A program made the position numbers and the translations under genes. Below are positions 15,849 to 24,580 of a DNA stretch of 64,000 nt, piece after piece (positions within the stretch are counted from its first letter, which is position 1; every line of letters starts with the position of its first letter). The DNA is from Pseudomonas sp. SLFW (GTDB taxonomy: Bacteria; Pseudomonadota; Gammaproteobacteria; Pseudomonadales; Pseudomonadaceae), in the NCBI RefSeq assembly GCF_009905615.1, contig NZ_JAAAKW010000020.1:1-64000 (forward strand), in the 5' to 3' direction. Under the pieces are notes generated by a model. That model had not been told where the DNA came from, ran no database searches, and saw only the letters and a program-made list of their open reading frames with translations.

Positions 15849-15884
15849 AAAGCCCGATTGCCTTGCGAGGCCGTCGGGCTTTTT
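15849..15884 (+). terminator. Rho-independent terminator after dksA2
   Basis: AAAGCCCGA pairs with TCGGGCTTT across 16 nt and runs into TTTTT, 17 bp after the dksA2 stop codon. Confidence 0.88.
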
Positions 15885-16025
15885 GTCGCCTGCGATTTGT
15901 GATTCTGATGCCCCCGGATGAAGCGGACAAAAATCCGACCGACTACCACTAATGACTCATGGCGCATGGCCGCCATCTGACGTTTAATGCTTTCAAAATA
16001 ATGATAAGCAGGGTGGGTCAAGGAT

Positions 16026-17660
16026 ATGACGGCTAATGGCATCGGCACCGGGTCGCGTTCGTTACCCGCACAATCGGCGGCGAGCGTATTGCCCGCTGCA
16101 AACCCCCGCTGGCTGGGGCTTTGCCTGCAAAGTCTCGCGTTATGTCTGCTGTTTGCTGCCATGGCGTGGGGCGAACTGTCAGTCTATGTGTGCCTGCCCC
16201 TCGGCTTGCTGACCCTCTCGTTGCCGCGCTTTATCCCTGCCCGAACAATCGTTGAGCCTGCTGGCCAGCCCGACGATGCCCTGGAGCGCCTGACCCGCGA
16301 CCTGTCCCGCAGCACCAGTCACAACGCCCTGTCAGCGGCGGCGGTGGCGTTTTCGGTCAAGCAACTGGCAAGCAAGCTGCAATCCCAGGTCGATGCCGCC
16401 GAGCAGATCGTCAGCAGCGCTGACGTGATGATCGCCACTGAGCGCGCCACGTCGTCCCTCAGCCAGCAAGCGTTGGGCGCGGCCAGTGAAGTGCGGCAAA
16501 GCAGCGACGCCGGGCTGATCGTACTTAATGCCTCCATCGCTTTGATGCATCAACTCAGCGAGCGCGCCGACAGCAGCCGTCAACTGATCGAAGCCCTGAG
16601 TCAACGCAGCGAAGACATTCAACGGGTGACGTCGGTCATTCAGTCAATTGCCAGCCAGACCAATCTGCTGGCGCTCAATGCTGCCATCGAAGCCGCTCGG
16701 GCCGGTGAGCACGGGCGCGGTTTCGCCGTCGTGGCCGACGAGGTGCGTGGGCTGGCGGGCCGAACGGCCACCGCCACCGGCGAAGTCGGGGAGATGGTCG
16801 CCGACATCCAGCAGCGCACCGCGCAAGTGGTCGAGCAGATTCGCCAGTTGGCGGGGGACCTGGACAGCGGCGTCGGGCAGGTGGAAACCACGGGCCGTCA
16901 ATTGGCGAGCATTGCGCAGTTGGCCGCCGGGGTGGAAGGGCAGGTCAGCGAGATCGCCTCGGGCGCGGAGAACAATCAAGGGCAATTGAGCAGCCTGTTC
17001 GTGGCCATTGAACAAATGCGCAGCGACCTGGCGATCAGCGACGACCAGACCCGTCAATTGGCTAAATCTGCCGTGCAGATGGAGGGCCAGGCCGAGACCA
17101 TCAGCGAGCGGCTGGCGGAGGTGGGTCTGGAAGACTATCACCAGCGCATCTACGACCTCGCTCGTGAAGGGGCGAGTGAGATTGCCCGTCGCTTCGAGCA
17201 GGACATCGACCAGCACCGTGTCAGCCTGGATGACCTGTTTGATCGTCATTACCAGCCCATTGCCAACACATCGCCGCCCAAATTCCAGACCCGGTTTGAC
17301 CGCTACACCGACCAGGTCTTGCCTTCCATCCAGGAGCCGTTGCTGACCCGGCATGAAGGCCTGGTGTTCGCCATCGCCTGCACCCAGCAGGGTTACGTCC
17401 CGACCCACAATCTGGCGTTCAGCCAACCCCTCACCGGCGATCCTGCCGCCGACACGGTGCACAACCGCACCAAGCGTAAATTCGACGATCGCACTGGCAT
17501 TCGCTGCGGCAGCCATCAACAGCCCATGCTCTTGCAAACCTACACCCGCGACACCGGCGAGCTGATGCACGATCTTTCTGTGCCGATCATCGTCAAAGGA
17601 CGGCATTGGGGCGGGTTGCGGCTCGGGTATAAACCCGGTAGCGGCGCGCTCCACGGTTGA
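16026..17660 (+). CDS. Methyl-accepting chemotaxis protein with C-terminal extra domain
   Basis: Chemoreceptor signalling to CheA/CheW. In the 544-aa protein, two hydrophobic segments (about residues 29-49 and 52-67) form a hairpin with almost no periplasmic loop, so no classical periplasmic sensor exists. The signalling domain spans about 100-370 and contains the conserved tip QTNLLALNAAIEAARAGEHG. After it comes a ~170-residue C-terminal domain (from about 375) with conserved-looking segments NRTKRKFDDRTGIRCGSHQ and MHDLSVPI, which I recall at the C terminus of other Pseudomonas receptors and which probably senses an intracellular signal. No che genes are adjacent. Confidence 0.88.
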   Translation: MTANGIGTGSRSLPAQSAASVLPAANPRWLGLCLQSLALCLLFAAMAWGELSVYVCLPLGLLTLSLPRFIPARTIVEPAGQPDDALERLTRDLSRSTSHNALSAAAVAFSVKQLASKLQSQVDAAEQIVSSADVMIATERATSSLSQQALGAASEVRQSSDAGLIVLNASIALMHQLSERADSSRQLIEALSQRSEDIQRVTSVIQSIASQTNLLALNAAIEAARAGEHGRGFAVVADEVRGLAGRTATATGEVGEMVADIQQRTAQVVEQIRQLAGDLDSGVGQVETTGRQLASIAQLAAGVEGQVSEIASGAENNQGQLSSLFVAIEQMRSDLAISDDQTRQLAKSAVQMEGQAETISERLAEVGLEDYHQRIYDLAREGASEIARRFEQDIDQHRVSLDDLFDRHYQPIANTSPPKFQTRFDRYTDQVLPSIQEPLLTRHEGLVFAIACTQQGYVPTHNLAFSQPLTGDPAADTVHNRTKRKFDDRTGIRCGSHQQPMLLQTYTRDTGELMHDLSVPIIVKGRHWGGLRLGYKPGSGALHG

Positions 17661-17984
17661 CACCGTAAGCTTCCCGATCATCGGCCCGGGTAATGCCTCG
17701 GCCTGATGTCCCTTGGCACAAATGAAAAACCAAGAAGTAATATTTATATATTGTTTGTGCCGATATTAAATGTTTAGGTGTGTTTGTTGTTTGTCAGTGA
17801 TTACGTCTTCCGTTGTGGGAAATAAGGGACGCAATTTTTTATTGGTCTGATATTTAAGTGGGAAGTTTCTGAATAACTACTTGCTGTATTGACGTTTTCG
17901 GAGGTGCAATCATTCTGTGAGTTATATGTCTGGATATGTAAAAAGTTTATTCGGACTTTAACAAACCCTCACAGGTAATTACAC
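17661..17984. other. AT-rich gap upstream of the DUF2235 lipase gene
   Basis: A 324-bp region without a gene, visibly richer in A/T than its surroundings from about 17720 on (for example AAGTAATATTTATATATTG). It should contain the promoter of the lipase gene. The composition suggests acquired or xenogeneic-silencer-bound (MvaT/H-NS type) DNA. No terminator was seen for the chemoreceptor gene. Confidence 0.5.
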
Positions 17985-19451
17985 ATGACAGCACTACACT
18001 GGGGTACAGGTTCGAGCAGCGCGGCGGGTAAACTCGGGGTCATCGTCCGCATCGGCGTTTTCTTTGACGGGACGGGCAACAACCGCGTCAACAGCCAGAT
18101 CGGGGCCGACTGTCAGGCCATGGCGGAAATCTACAAGGGTGAGCACATCAAGGAGTGCGGAGGACGCCACTCTGACCCTTCCAGCAGTTACAGCAATGAT
18201 TTCACTAACATTGCGAGGCTGGCTGACTTATATCGGCACCAACCCAAGGCGACCAATGACGGGGCCGGGTTGAGACTTTATGAAGTTTTTTATATCAGCG
18301 GTATTGGCACCACCTCCGGCGGCAGGGATTCGCGATTGTCCGGCCAGGGATTTGGGCGGGGTTACACGGGCGTTGTCGCCAAGGCATTGGTCGCGGTCAA
18401 AAAGATCAGCGATTTTCTCAAGACATTCGACCTGCATAACCCCGGTTGCGTGATCGCGGGCCTGGAGTTAGACCTTTTCGGGTTCAGCCGGGGCGCGGCG
18501 GCGGCCCGTCATCTGGCCAATGAAGTGCTCAAGCAGTCCCGGGGCGCCCTCGGGCCCGTTCTCGATCCCCGCAAGCTGCCGCTGTCCTCGGATTTCTCCT
18601 GGGCAGCGGGCAGTGTGCGGCTGAAGATTATAGGGCTGTTCGATACCGTGGCGGCGGTGGGCGGTCTCTCTGATCTGGGCAGCGTGCGCGATGCATCCAA
18701 TGCGCGGGTGAATCTGTTCCTGCCGCCAGGCTGTGCGCAGCAGGTGCTGCATCTGGTTGCGGCTGATGAGCATCGGCGCAATTTCGCGTTGAACAGCATC
18801 ATGCCAGGGTGGCCGAAGGAGATCATGCTCCCCGGAAGCCACTCGGACATCGGCGGCGGTTATCAACCGCAAAGCATGGAAACGGTCTCACTGACCAGAC
18901 CCCGGCGCAGTCTGGTCAGCGCCAATACGCCGTTCGATGCCACCGAGGCGTGGCTGCAGACCCACGCCGAAATGGACCAGTTGAACGCCGAGCGCTGGAT
19001 CGACCCGACTGACGAGACCTCTTCTATCTGCGTCGAATGCCACGAGCGGATGGGGCAGAGGGGGCATGGAATGAAGACTGTCGTGGCCAGCGTGAAGCTG
19101 CAACGTCGCGTGTTCGGCCATCTCTCGCGGGTGTACCTGCGGGTGATGCATGGGTTGGCGTGTGACGAGGGTGTGCCGTTCCGGCCAATACCGGACACTG
19201 CCGACCTGAGCCTGCCGCCAGAGTTACGGAATGTGGCAGAAAAATTGATGGCGTATGCGCGGGGACAGGGCGATGCATTGTCCCCGGATGAAATGAAAAT
19301 GCTCTATCGGCGCTATATCCATTGTTCCGCGCACTGGAACGGGACGCTGGGTCGACGAGGCGCGCTGGTGGATACGCTCTTCGTGCATGCACCGGAGCTG
19401 GACGGGCGGCAGCGTTTTCTCAATGTGTCGCAGCGGGGTTATCCGTTGTGA
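17985..19451 (+). CDS. DUF2235 alpha/beta hydrolase, Tle1-like phospholipase effector candidate
   Basis: Predicted lipase/phospholipase. The 488-aa protein opens with the DUF2235 motif GVFFDGTGNN (about residue 24). The serine nucleophile is in GFSRG (Ser168), the putative acid is Asp220 in GLFDTV, and the base is His286 in GSHSDIGGGY. Order and spacing resemble the Tle1 type VI secretion phospholipases. No signal peptide is present. The gene stands alone: no vgrG, PAAR or hcp gene was seen nearby and no obvious immunity lipoprotein follows. The next gene is a DUF2789 protein on the other strand. The AT-rich upstream gap hints at transfer. It could also be an intracellular or prophage-derived lipase. 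Confidence 0.8.
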   Translation: MTALHWGTGSSSAAGKLGVIVRIGVFFDGTGNNRVNSQIGADCQAMAEIYKGEHIKECGGRHSDPSSSYSNDFTNIARLADLYRHQPKATNDGAGLRLYEVFYISGIGTTSGGRDSRLSGQGFGRGYTGVVAKALVAVKKISDFLKTFDLHNPGCVIAGLELDLFGFSRGAAAARHLANEVLKQSRGALGPVLDPRKLPLSSDFSWAAGSVRLKIIGLFDTVAAVGGLSDLGSVRDASNARVNLFLPPGCAQQVLHLVAADEHRRNFALNSIMPGWPKEIMLPGSHSDIGGGYQPQSMETVSLTRPRRSLVSANTPFDATEAWLQTHAEMDQLNAERWIDPTDETSSICVECHERMGQRGHGMKTVVASVKLQRRVFGHLSRVYLRVMHGLACDEGVPFRPIPDTADLSLPPELRNVAEKLMAYARGQGDALSPDEMKMLYRRYIHCSAHWNGTLGRRGALVDTLFVHAPELDGRQRFLNVSQRGYPL

Positions 19452-19509
19452 CACGACCAGCCGGGGCGAAGGCGGCCTAAATTCGGTCGCCTCGTACCGT
19501 CCGGCAGTG

Positions 19510-19746
19510 TCATTTTTTCGGGTGCAGCCGTTCGTTCAACTCATCCACGACGGGCGCCCACTCGGCATCCACTCGCAGTTCTTCTTTTAAAAAACGCGCC
19601 TGTTGCGGGGTCCAGAAGTCGGCGTCGATCAGCTTCACGTCATCCGGCAGGGCGTGTTGGCTGATAAAAGCGTCAATGCTGGCTTCATCGGCATCGAGTC
19701 CCAATTGTTCGAACAGTGTCGCCAGTGTCGGTGTCGTGAGTTCCAT
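19510..19746 (-). CDS. DUF2789 family protein
   Basis: A 78-aa acidic protein of unknown function found widely in Pseudomonas. It begins MELTTPTLATLFEQLGL and continues with DEASIDAFISQH and DADFWTPQQARFLKEEL, the pattern I associate with DUF2789. No membrane segment or signal. GGGAGA precedes its ATG. It is convergent with the lipase gene 58 bp away and is not an obvious immunity gene because it has no export signal and is a known stand-alone family. Confidence 0.8.
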   Translation of the reverse strand: MELTTPTLATLFEQLGLDADEASIDAFISQHALPDDVKLIDADFWTPQQARFLKEELRVDAEWAPVVDELNERLHPKK

Positions 19747-20084
19747 GATGTCTCCCTTGAAGGCTGCGGTCGTGATGAGCGTGATCAGTTCGTCACCTGT
19801 GTTGCATGTGAGTGTGGGAGGTGAGCAAGAGTTCGACGTATCTGCCTGAACGATTCAGCCCGCGCCCTGCGTGATGTCTCGGCGATTGGACACAGACGCA
19901 CGCGCACATTCATGTACAAAAACGGCTACATTACGGACGGAAGGCATATATCCCGTATAGACTCTCAGCCGGTAGAATCCTGGCGCGTGCCAGCGTCCGG
20001 CACCCGGGACGCATCGTTTTCCTTGTCGTTACCCTTGCCTGGCCAATTGCCGGGCAAGTTCATATCAGGTTGGGAGTTTGTACA
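19747..20084. other. Intergenic region between DUF2789 and the 155-aa protein
   Basis: About 340 bp. It must contain the divergent promoters of the DUF2789 gene and the 155-aa protein. A short frame (19912-20094) has no ribosome binding site. Nothing else is recognised. Confidence 0.4.
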
Positions 20085-20552
20085 TTGGCAGTAAGTAATC
20101 TGGATACCCATGCGTTATTCGTGCTTGGCGATTTGCGCGCGAAGTTGGTGAAGCTGTTCCAGGCACGTTTCGTTTATGTCATCGAGCAGTCTCCCGAGGG
20201 CATTTACATGTCCGAAATCGACACCGAGGCTGCGCTGGTCGTCGATGACAAACCGCGTCTGGAGCTCAAGGTGGGCGATCACTTTCGTGCTGCCGTATTG
20301 CCGAGCCGTGAGGGTGGCAAATTCGAACTCCGTTTTCGTGAAATCAAGATGACCGTCTACGGTCTGGGCGAGTATGCCTTCGTCGAAGTGCCCGAAGGTC
20401 ACGGCATTGTGTTCAAGGAATCCCACACGGTGTTCATGGTGTTCGCGGCCCATGAACAGATCCAACAGGGCCTGAGCAAGATTTTGAAAGCCGCCACGGC
20501 TAAAGCGGCCAAGTGGCGCAAGGGCGAACTGGTGTTCAAGGCCAGCGAGTGA
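20085..20552 (+). CDS. Conserved-looking 155-aa protein of unknown function
   Basis: I do not recognise this gene. It has good coding character and ends in a Lys/Ala-rich helix (ILKAATAKAAKWRKGEL). The middle alternates hydrophobic and charged residues as in a small beta domain (LELKVGDHFRAAVLPSREGG, KFELRFREIKMTVYGLG), somewhat PilZ-like in feel, but the RxxxR and DxSxxG motifs of PilZ are not seen. No signal peptide or membrane segment. The best start is TTG at 20085, nine bases after GGGAG; an earlier TTG at 20070 overlaps that site. It is convergent with the TonB receptor gene, 26 bp away. Confidence 0.6.
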   Translation: MAVSNLDTHALFVLGDLRAKLVKLFQARFVYVIEQSPEGIYMSEIDTEAALVVDDKPRLELKVGDHFRAAVLPSREGGKFELRFREIKMTVYGLGEYAFVEVPEGHGIVFKESHTVFMVFAAHEQIQQGLSKILKAATAKAAKWRKGELVFKASE

Positions 20553-20578
20553 TTCGCTGACCCTGAACCGTTTTCGCG

Positions 20579-22714
20579 TCAGAAGCGGGTCTGCACCGCC
20601 AGTTCGAACGTTCGCGGTTCTCCCAGGTAATACGCCGGTGACACATGGGCGAAGCGCGCATACACCTCATCGGTGAGGTTGCGGACGCGTCCGGTGACCG
20701 ACGTGTGTGAGTCCACCTTGAAGGTCAGAAAGCTGCCATAAAGCGTGTAGGACGGCACCGTCTGCGTATTGGCATTGTCGGCATACACCGACGCCACGTA
20801 GCGCGCATCGACGCCGCCTTGCCAGCGCGGGGTGAAGTCGTAGGTCAGCCACAGATTGCCGACCCGTTCCGGCACGTTGGTCGGTGTGTTGCCCTTGCGT
20901 GAGACCACCACCCCGGCGGCGTTCTTTTCGCTGAACTCGTCGTACTGCGCGTCGACCCAGGCAATGTTGCCTTCGAGGAGTAGAGCCGGCGTGATCCGCA
21001 GCGCGCTCGCCAGTTCAAGGCCTCGCGACGACTGCTGGCCCACGGGAATCGTGTTGGTCGGATCTTGCGGGTCGGTCACGGCGAAGTCCTTGCGCTCGAT
21101 CGTGTAGGCCGCGACTGTGGCCGAACCCCGGCCTTGCAGGTAGTCGAATTTGCTGCCGATTTCCCACTGCTTGCCCGTGGACACATCGAAATTCTGCGTC
21201 CCGCCGGGCTGCTCGGCGGCGGTGCTGTATTGCACGTAGACGTTGGCGCTGGGCACGAACTGCCAGGTCAGACCCGCGCGGCCCGTCACCGGTTGCCAGT
21301 CTCGTCGCAAGTGGCGGGGGTTGCTGGCGGTCACCACGCGATGGTTGGTCACGTCCAGATTGATGTCGTCGTAGCGCAGGCCGGTCACCAACGACCATTG
21401 TTCATTCAGCGCCAAATGGTTCTCCACGAAGACTGCTTGGGTCGTCACCTCGTTGGTCTTGTCCTTGACGAACCCCTGTCGCGTGCCGGGCAAGTCGTAA
21501 AAGTGACCGGGATCGAACGCGTCCGGATTTACGGTGTTGTTCGCCGGGACATTCCACGGGTTGCTGGTGGTGCTGTTGACCTTGTACTCGAAGCCTCCCG
21601 CCCAAGTCGTGGCCATGCCCAGCAGGCTGCTTTCATGACGCAGCTCGAACTGATCGCCGCCTTGCGTGCCTTCGTGGCGCACCAGGTACGCCGTGGAGCG
21701 ATTGATCGCGCTGTTGTCGGCGTTGTACTGGTAGGTCTCCAGATTCCGGTAATCGCGCTGGCTGTCGAGGTGATAGAGGGTGTTGCGCAAGGACGTGGCG
21801 TCATCAATGCAGTAATCGATGATCGAGCGAATCCACTTCGTGCGCTGTTCGTACAGCCCGTCGTCGACGTTGTAGTTGCGAAAGCGGTCGTGTTTGTCGA
21901 TCTTCAATTTCCCCGCCTTGGGGTTGAGCACCGGCGTGCCCCAGTAAGGGCTGTCTTCGTGTTCGTCCTGATATTCCAGCGCCAGGGTGTGGGACAGGTT
22001 CGGCGTGATGTCGCTGAGCAGGGAAAAAGCGACGTTCCAGGCATCGTTTTCCTGGCGGTCGATGTAGCCATTGCTCGTGGTGTGGCTGACGTCCAGACGG
22101 GCGTAGTGCTGAATGTCCGAACTGGGATCGCTGAGCGCGTGGTTTACGCCAAAGGCGGTTTGCGTGGTGTCGAAACTGCCGTAGCTGATGCGCCCCTCGG
22201 CGGCCTGTTCCTCGCGATTGGCCAGTTTGGTGACGTAGTTCAGTGAGCCGCCCACCGAGCCCGCGCCGTTCATCACGGAGGACGGGCCACCAAGCAGTTC
22301 GACGCGGTCGTAAATCCAGCTGTTGACCGGGCGCGCCAGGCCGGTGGCGACGTTGATGCCGTTGAACATCTGCGTCACCTGGCTGCTGGTGAAACCACGA
22401 TAGGAAATGAACCCCCCGAAGCCGGGCGGCGCGCTGGCGTTGACGCCGGGCAGGGCGTTGGCGGCGTCCTGAAAGTTTTGTGCGCCTCGGCGTTCGATGT
22501 CCGAGCGACTGGCGACGGCGATGGAGGCGGGTGTTTCGCGCAGGCTCAAGCCGAGGTGGGTGGCGCTGGCGGCCTGTTGTTCGAGGTTCAGTCCGGTGGG
22601 GTCGGTGAGGTGGTCGTCGTTGATCGTGACGGGGGCCAGATCAATGGCCGATTGCGCATAGGCGAGTGGAGACAGGCTGCCGATCAAACCGGCGAGCAGT
22701 GGAATGCGTTTCAT
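20579..22714 (-). CDS. TonB-dependent outer-membrane receptor
   Basis: Outer-membrane active transporter, 711 aa. A signal peptide (MKRIPLLAGLIGSLSPLAYAQ) is followed by a plug domain of about 130 residues (SLRETPASIAVASRSDIERRGAQ, VELLGGPSSVMNGAGSVGG) and a 22-strand-type barrel that ends with aromatic F (ELAVQTRF), as expected for BAM targeting. The plug resembles siderophore receptors of the FhuE/FcuA type. I start at 22714 because the in-frame upstream extension lacks a signal and runs into the leader. It follows the DUF2946 gene on the same strand by 120 bp. No Fur box was seen in that gap, so an iron-siderophore role is not proven; a metal such as copper is possible. Confidence 0.88.
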   Translation of the reverse strand: MKRIPLLAGLIGSLSPLAYAQSAIDLAPVTINDDHLTDPTGLNLEQQAASATHLGLSLRETPASIAVASRSDIERRGAQNFQDAANALPGVNASAPPGFGGFISYRGFTSSQVTQMFNGINVATGLARPVNSWIYDRVELLGGPSSVMNGAGSVGGSLNYVTKLANREEQAAEGRISYGSFDTTQTAFGVNHALSDPSSDIQHYARLDVSHTTSNGYIDRQENDAWNVAFSLLSDITPNLSHTLALEYQDEHEDSPYWGTPVLNPKAGKLKIDKHDRFRNYNVDDGLYEQRTKWIRSIIDYCIDDATSLRNTLYHLDSQRDYRNLETYQYNADNSAINRSTAYLVRHEGTQGGDQFELRHESSLLGMATTWAGGFEYKVNSTTSNPWNVPANNTVNPDAFDPGHFYDLPGTRQGFVKDKTNEVTTQAVFVENHLALNEQWSLVTGLRYDDINLDVTNHRVVTASNPRHLRRDWQPVTGRAGLTWQFVPSANVYVQYSTAAEQPGGTQNFDVSTGKQWEIGSKFDYLQGRGSATVAAYTIERKDFAVTDPQDPTNTIPVGQQSSRGLELASALRITPALLLEGNIAWVDAQYDEFSEKNAAGVVVSRKGNTPTNVPERVGNLWLTYDFTPRWQGGVDARYVASVYADNANTQTVPSYTLYGSFLTFKVDSHTSVTGRVRNLTDEVYARFAHVSPAYYLGEPRTFELAVQTRF

Positions 22715-22834
22715 GGTTAAAACCTGAAATGAGGGCGAGCGAATCCCGAGTCTTCGGCGCGTGTTCGCGGCGGACGTGCACCGGCCACGGAAACGGCGAT
22801 CCGAACCACGGGAAATCAAGGGGCTGAAATCAGA

Positions 22835-23224
22835 TCAGGCGAAGGGCGGCGCGCGGGGATTGGCGGTGGGCCAATGGAAAGCGGAGGGGATTTCACAGGA
22901 CGCGACAACCGCAGGTTGTGGGCTGTGTTGCTCGGGGAGGAGGTTGAGGGTCAAGCTGGAGTTCAGCGCCGGGCCCATGCCTCCGGTGGAACATAAGGGG
23001 CAACCGAACGCCGCAGACAGCGTCGGGAGCTTTTGATCACCCGGTTTGAATGCCTCGACGGTTTTCAGCGCCCGGCCATCGGTGGAGCAGAATTCACCGC
23101 CGATACCGTTGAGTTGCATGCCGACCATCTGGCCATGACCGATGCTGCAGGCGAACACGTTGAACAGGACGCAGCAGTAAAGCATCCATGCGATCAGGTG
23201 TCGGTCAGAGCGGGCCAGTTTCAT
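22835..23224 (-). CDS. DUF2946 family protein
   Basis: A 129-aa small protein with an N-terminal hydrophobic segment (LIAWMLYCCVLFNVFACS, about residues 9-26) that could be a membrane anchor or signal. The rest has several His/Cys/Met residues: IGHGQM, GCPLCSTGGMG and a C-terminal EQHSPQP. This composition fits DUF2946 proteins, often beside TonB receptors and sometimes linked to copper. The ATG at 23224 removes an implausible 15-residue extension. Probably co-transcribed with the receptor downstream. A metal-handling role is inference. Confidence 0.7.
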   Translation of the reverse strand: MKLARSDRHLIAWMLYCCVLFNVFACSIGHGQMVGMQLNGIGGEFCSTDGRALKTVEAFKPGDQKLPTLSAAFGCPLCSTGGMGPALNSSLTLNLLPEQHSPQPAVVASCEIPSAFHWPTANPRAPPFA

Positions 23225-23352
23225 GGCGAGAAATTTAACAGAAGTGAGGCGATGAACGGGGTGCGGCAAATTGGCGCGATGAGCGCAGGCCCACTTCGCT
23301 GCCGTGGTAACCTCTGGCGTCTCCCACAGGGTCCGCGCCGTACGGGGTCTCT

Positions 23353-23446
23353 ACTGTGGGAGCGAATTCATTCGCGAAGAGCCGGTACATCCCACACATC
23401 CCTATCGGCTGGACCCTCTTTCGCGAATGAATTCGCTCCTACAAGG
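23353..23446. repeat. REP pair (GAATTCATTCGCGAA type)
   Basis: Inverted CTGTGGGAGCGAATTCATTC cores flank GAGCCGGTACATCC. The right copy ends 6 bp before the mnhG stop codon, so the pair marks the 3' end of the antiporter operon. Confidence 0.85.
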
Positions 23447-23451
23447 ACCGG

Positions 23452-23820
23452 TTAGCGCCCTTCGTGTTGCCCTTCGGACACTTCGGGAGGCACGTCGGCG
23501 TCTCCGGCCATGCGTTTGCGGAACAGCCCGGTGCGCGCCAACAGCAGCGTTGTCACGGGCACGGTGATCGCCAGCAGGATCGGGATCAGCCAGGCGTGTA
23601 GCACAGGGCCTTCTTTCAACGCCGAGAAATAGACGATCGACGCCAACGCCACGCACCACGCCCCGATCGTCGAGGCCAGCGCCGGGGGGTGCATGCGCTG
23701 GAAGAAGTCTTTCATCCGCAACAACCCCAAGGCGCCGATCAATGCAAACACGCTGCTGGCAACCAGCAACAGCGCCGTCAGCACCTCGACCCAAAACGGC
23801 AACACCTGCAACGAATTCAT
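23452..23820 (-). CDS. mnhG: Mnh/Sha Na+/H+ antiporter subunit G
   Basis: Small membrane subunit of the multi-protein cation/proton antiporter. 122 aa, with three hydrophobic segments (about residues 7-29, 42-60, 66-85) and the MnhG signature GALGLLRMKDFFQRMHPPALASTIG. The cytoplasmic C-terminal tail is charged (EVSEGQHEGR). The start codon overlaps the mnhF stop by four bases, so it is translated with the rest of the operon. Last gene of the six. Confidence 0.93.
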   Translation of the reverse strand: MNSLQVLPFWVEVLTALLLVASSVFALIGALGLLRMKDFFQRMHPPALASTIGAWCVALASIVYFSALKEGPVLHAWLIPILLAITVPVTTLLLARTGLFRKRMAGDADVPPEVSEGQHEGR

Positions 23821-24095
23821 TCGATCACCTCACCGCGCAGGAGGAATTTTGCCAGCGCGAACGACCCGACAAAACCGAACAGCGCAATCAGCAGTGCGGC
23901 CTCGAAATAGGTGTCGCTGGCATACCGAATCCCCAGCACCAACATCATCAGCATCGCCAGCAGGTAAAGGTAATCCAGCGCCAATACCCGGTCCTGCGCC
24001 GAAGGGCCTTTGAACAGGCGGATGAGGGTGAGGATCATCGCCACCGTGAACAGCGACAGGCTGAACAAGATCGCATTGGTCAGCAGCGGGCTCAT
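23817..24095 (-). CDS. mnhF: Mnh/Sha antiporter subunit F
   Basis: A 92-aa membrane subunit with three hydrophobic helices, matching MrpF/MnhF. The conserved stretch RLFKGPSAQDRVLALDYLYLL lies between the first and second helix and includes the Asp considered important for MrpF function. Starts within the end of mnhE (4-base ATGA overlap) and itself overlaps mnhG. Confidence 0.93.
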   Translation of the reverse strand: MSPLLTNAILFSLSLFTVAMILTLIRLFKGPSAQDRVLALDYLYLLAMLMMLVLGIRYASDTYFEAALLIALFGFVGSFALAKFLLRGEVIE

Positions 24096-24580
24096 TGAAA
24101 AATCTCCATCAACGGGCGTTCGTAGGTGGTCTTGAAATGCTCGATGAAGCGCGTCTCGTCGTCCAGGTCAAAGACGTGCATCAGCAACGCGCTGCGATCA
24201 AGCGCCAATTCTGACCAGACCGTTCCCGGCACCACAGTGCAGATCATCGACAGCGCGGCCAGCCCGTGGGCGTCGTGCAGGTCGAGCGGCACTTTGACGA
24301 ACGCCGAACGCGGCGGATTGTGGCGAGCGCGCAATACGCCCCAGGCGACCACCAGATTCGACACCAGCACGTCACGTCCCACCAGAAAGAACAGCTTCAG
24401 CGCCACGCCCGGTCGTCGAATCCGCGCAGGCTGCGGGCGCAACGGCGCGAACAGGATCGGCGCAAAGAACCCCAACAACGCGCCGAGCAACAGATTGCCC
24501 GCGCTCAGCGACAGGTTGAGCAGCAACCACAGCGCCCACAATGCAAGCGACAACAGCGGGGCAGGAAACACGCGGCTCAT
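24092..24580 (-). CDS. mnhE: Mnh/Sha antiporter subunit E
   Basis: A 162-aa subunit with two N-terminal hydrophobic segments (LLSLALWALWLLLNLSLS and GALLGFFAPILFAP) followed by a cytoplasmic part carrying the MnhE pattern VCTVVPGTVWSEL-like ICTVVPGTVWSELALDRSALLMHVFD. Overlaps mnhD upstream and mnhF downstream by four bases each. Confidence 0.93.
   Translation of the reverse strand: MSRVFPAPLLSLALWALWLLLNLSLSAGNLLLGALLGFFAPILFAPLRPQPARIRRPGVALKLFFLVGRDVLVSNLVVAWGVLRARHNPPRSAFVKVPLDLHDAHGLAALSMICTVVPGTVWSELALDRSALLMHVFDLDDETRFIEHFKTTYERPLMEIFQ

Noticed and set aside
22715..22834. Fur box before the TonB receptor gene
   Set aside because: No GATAATGATAATCATTATC-like 19-mer is visible in the gap or upstream of the DUF2946 gene.
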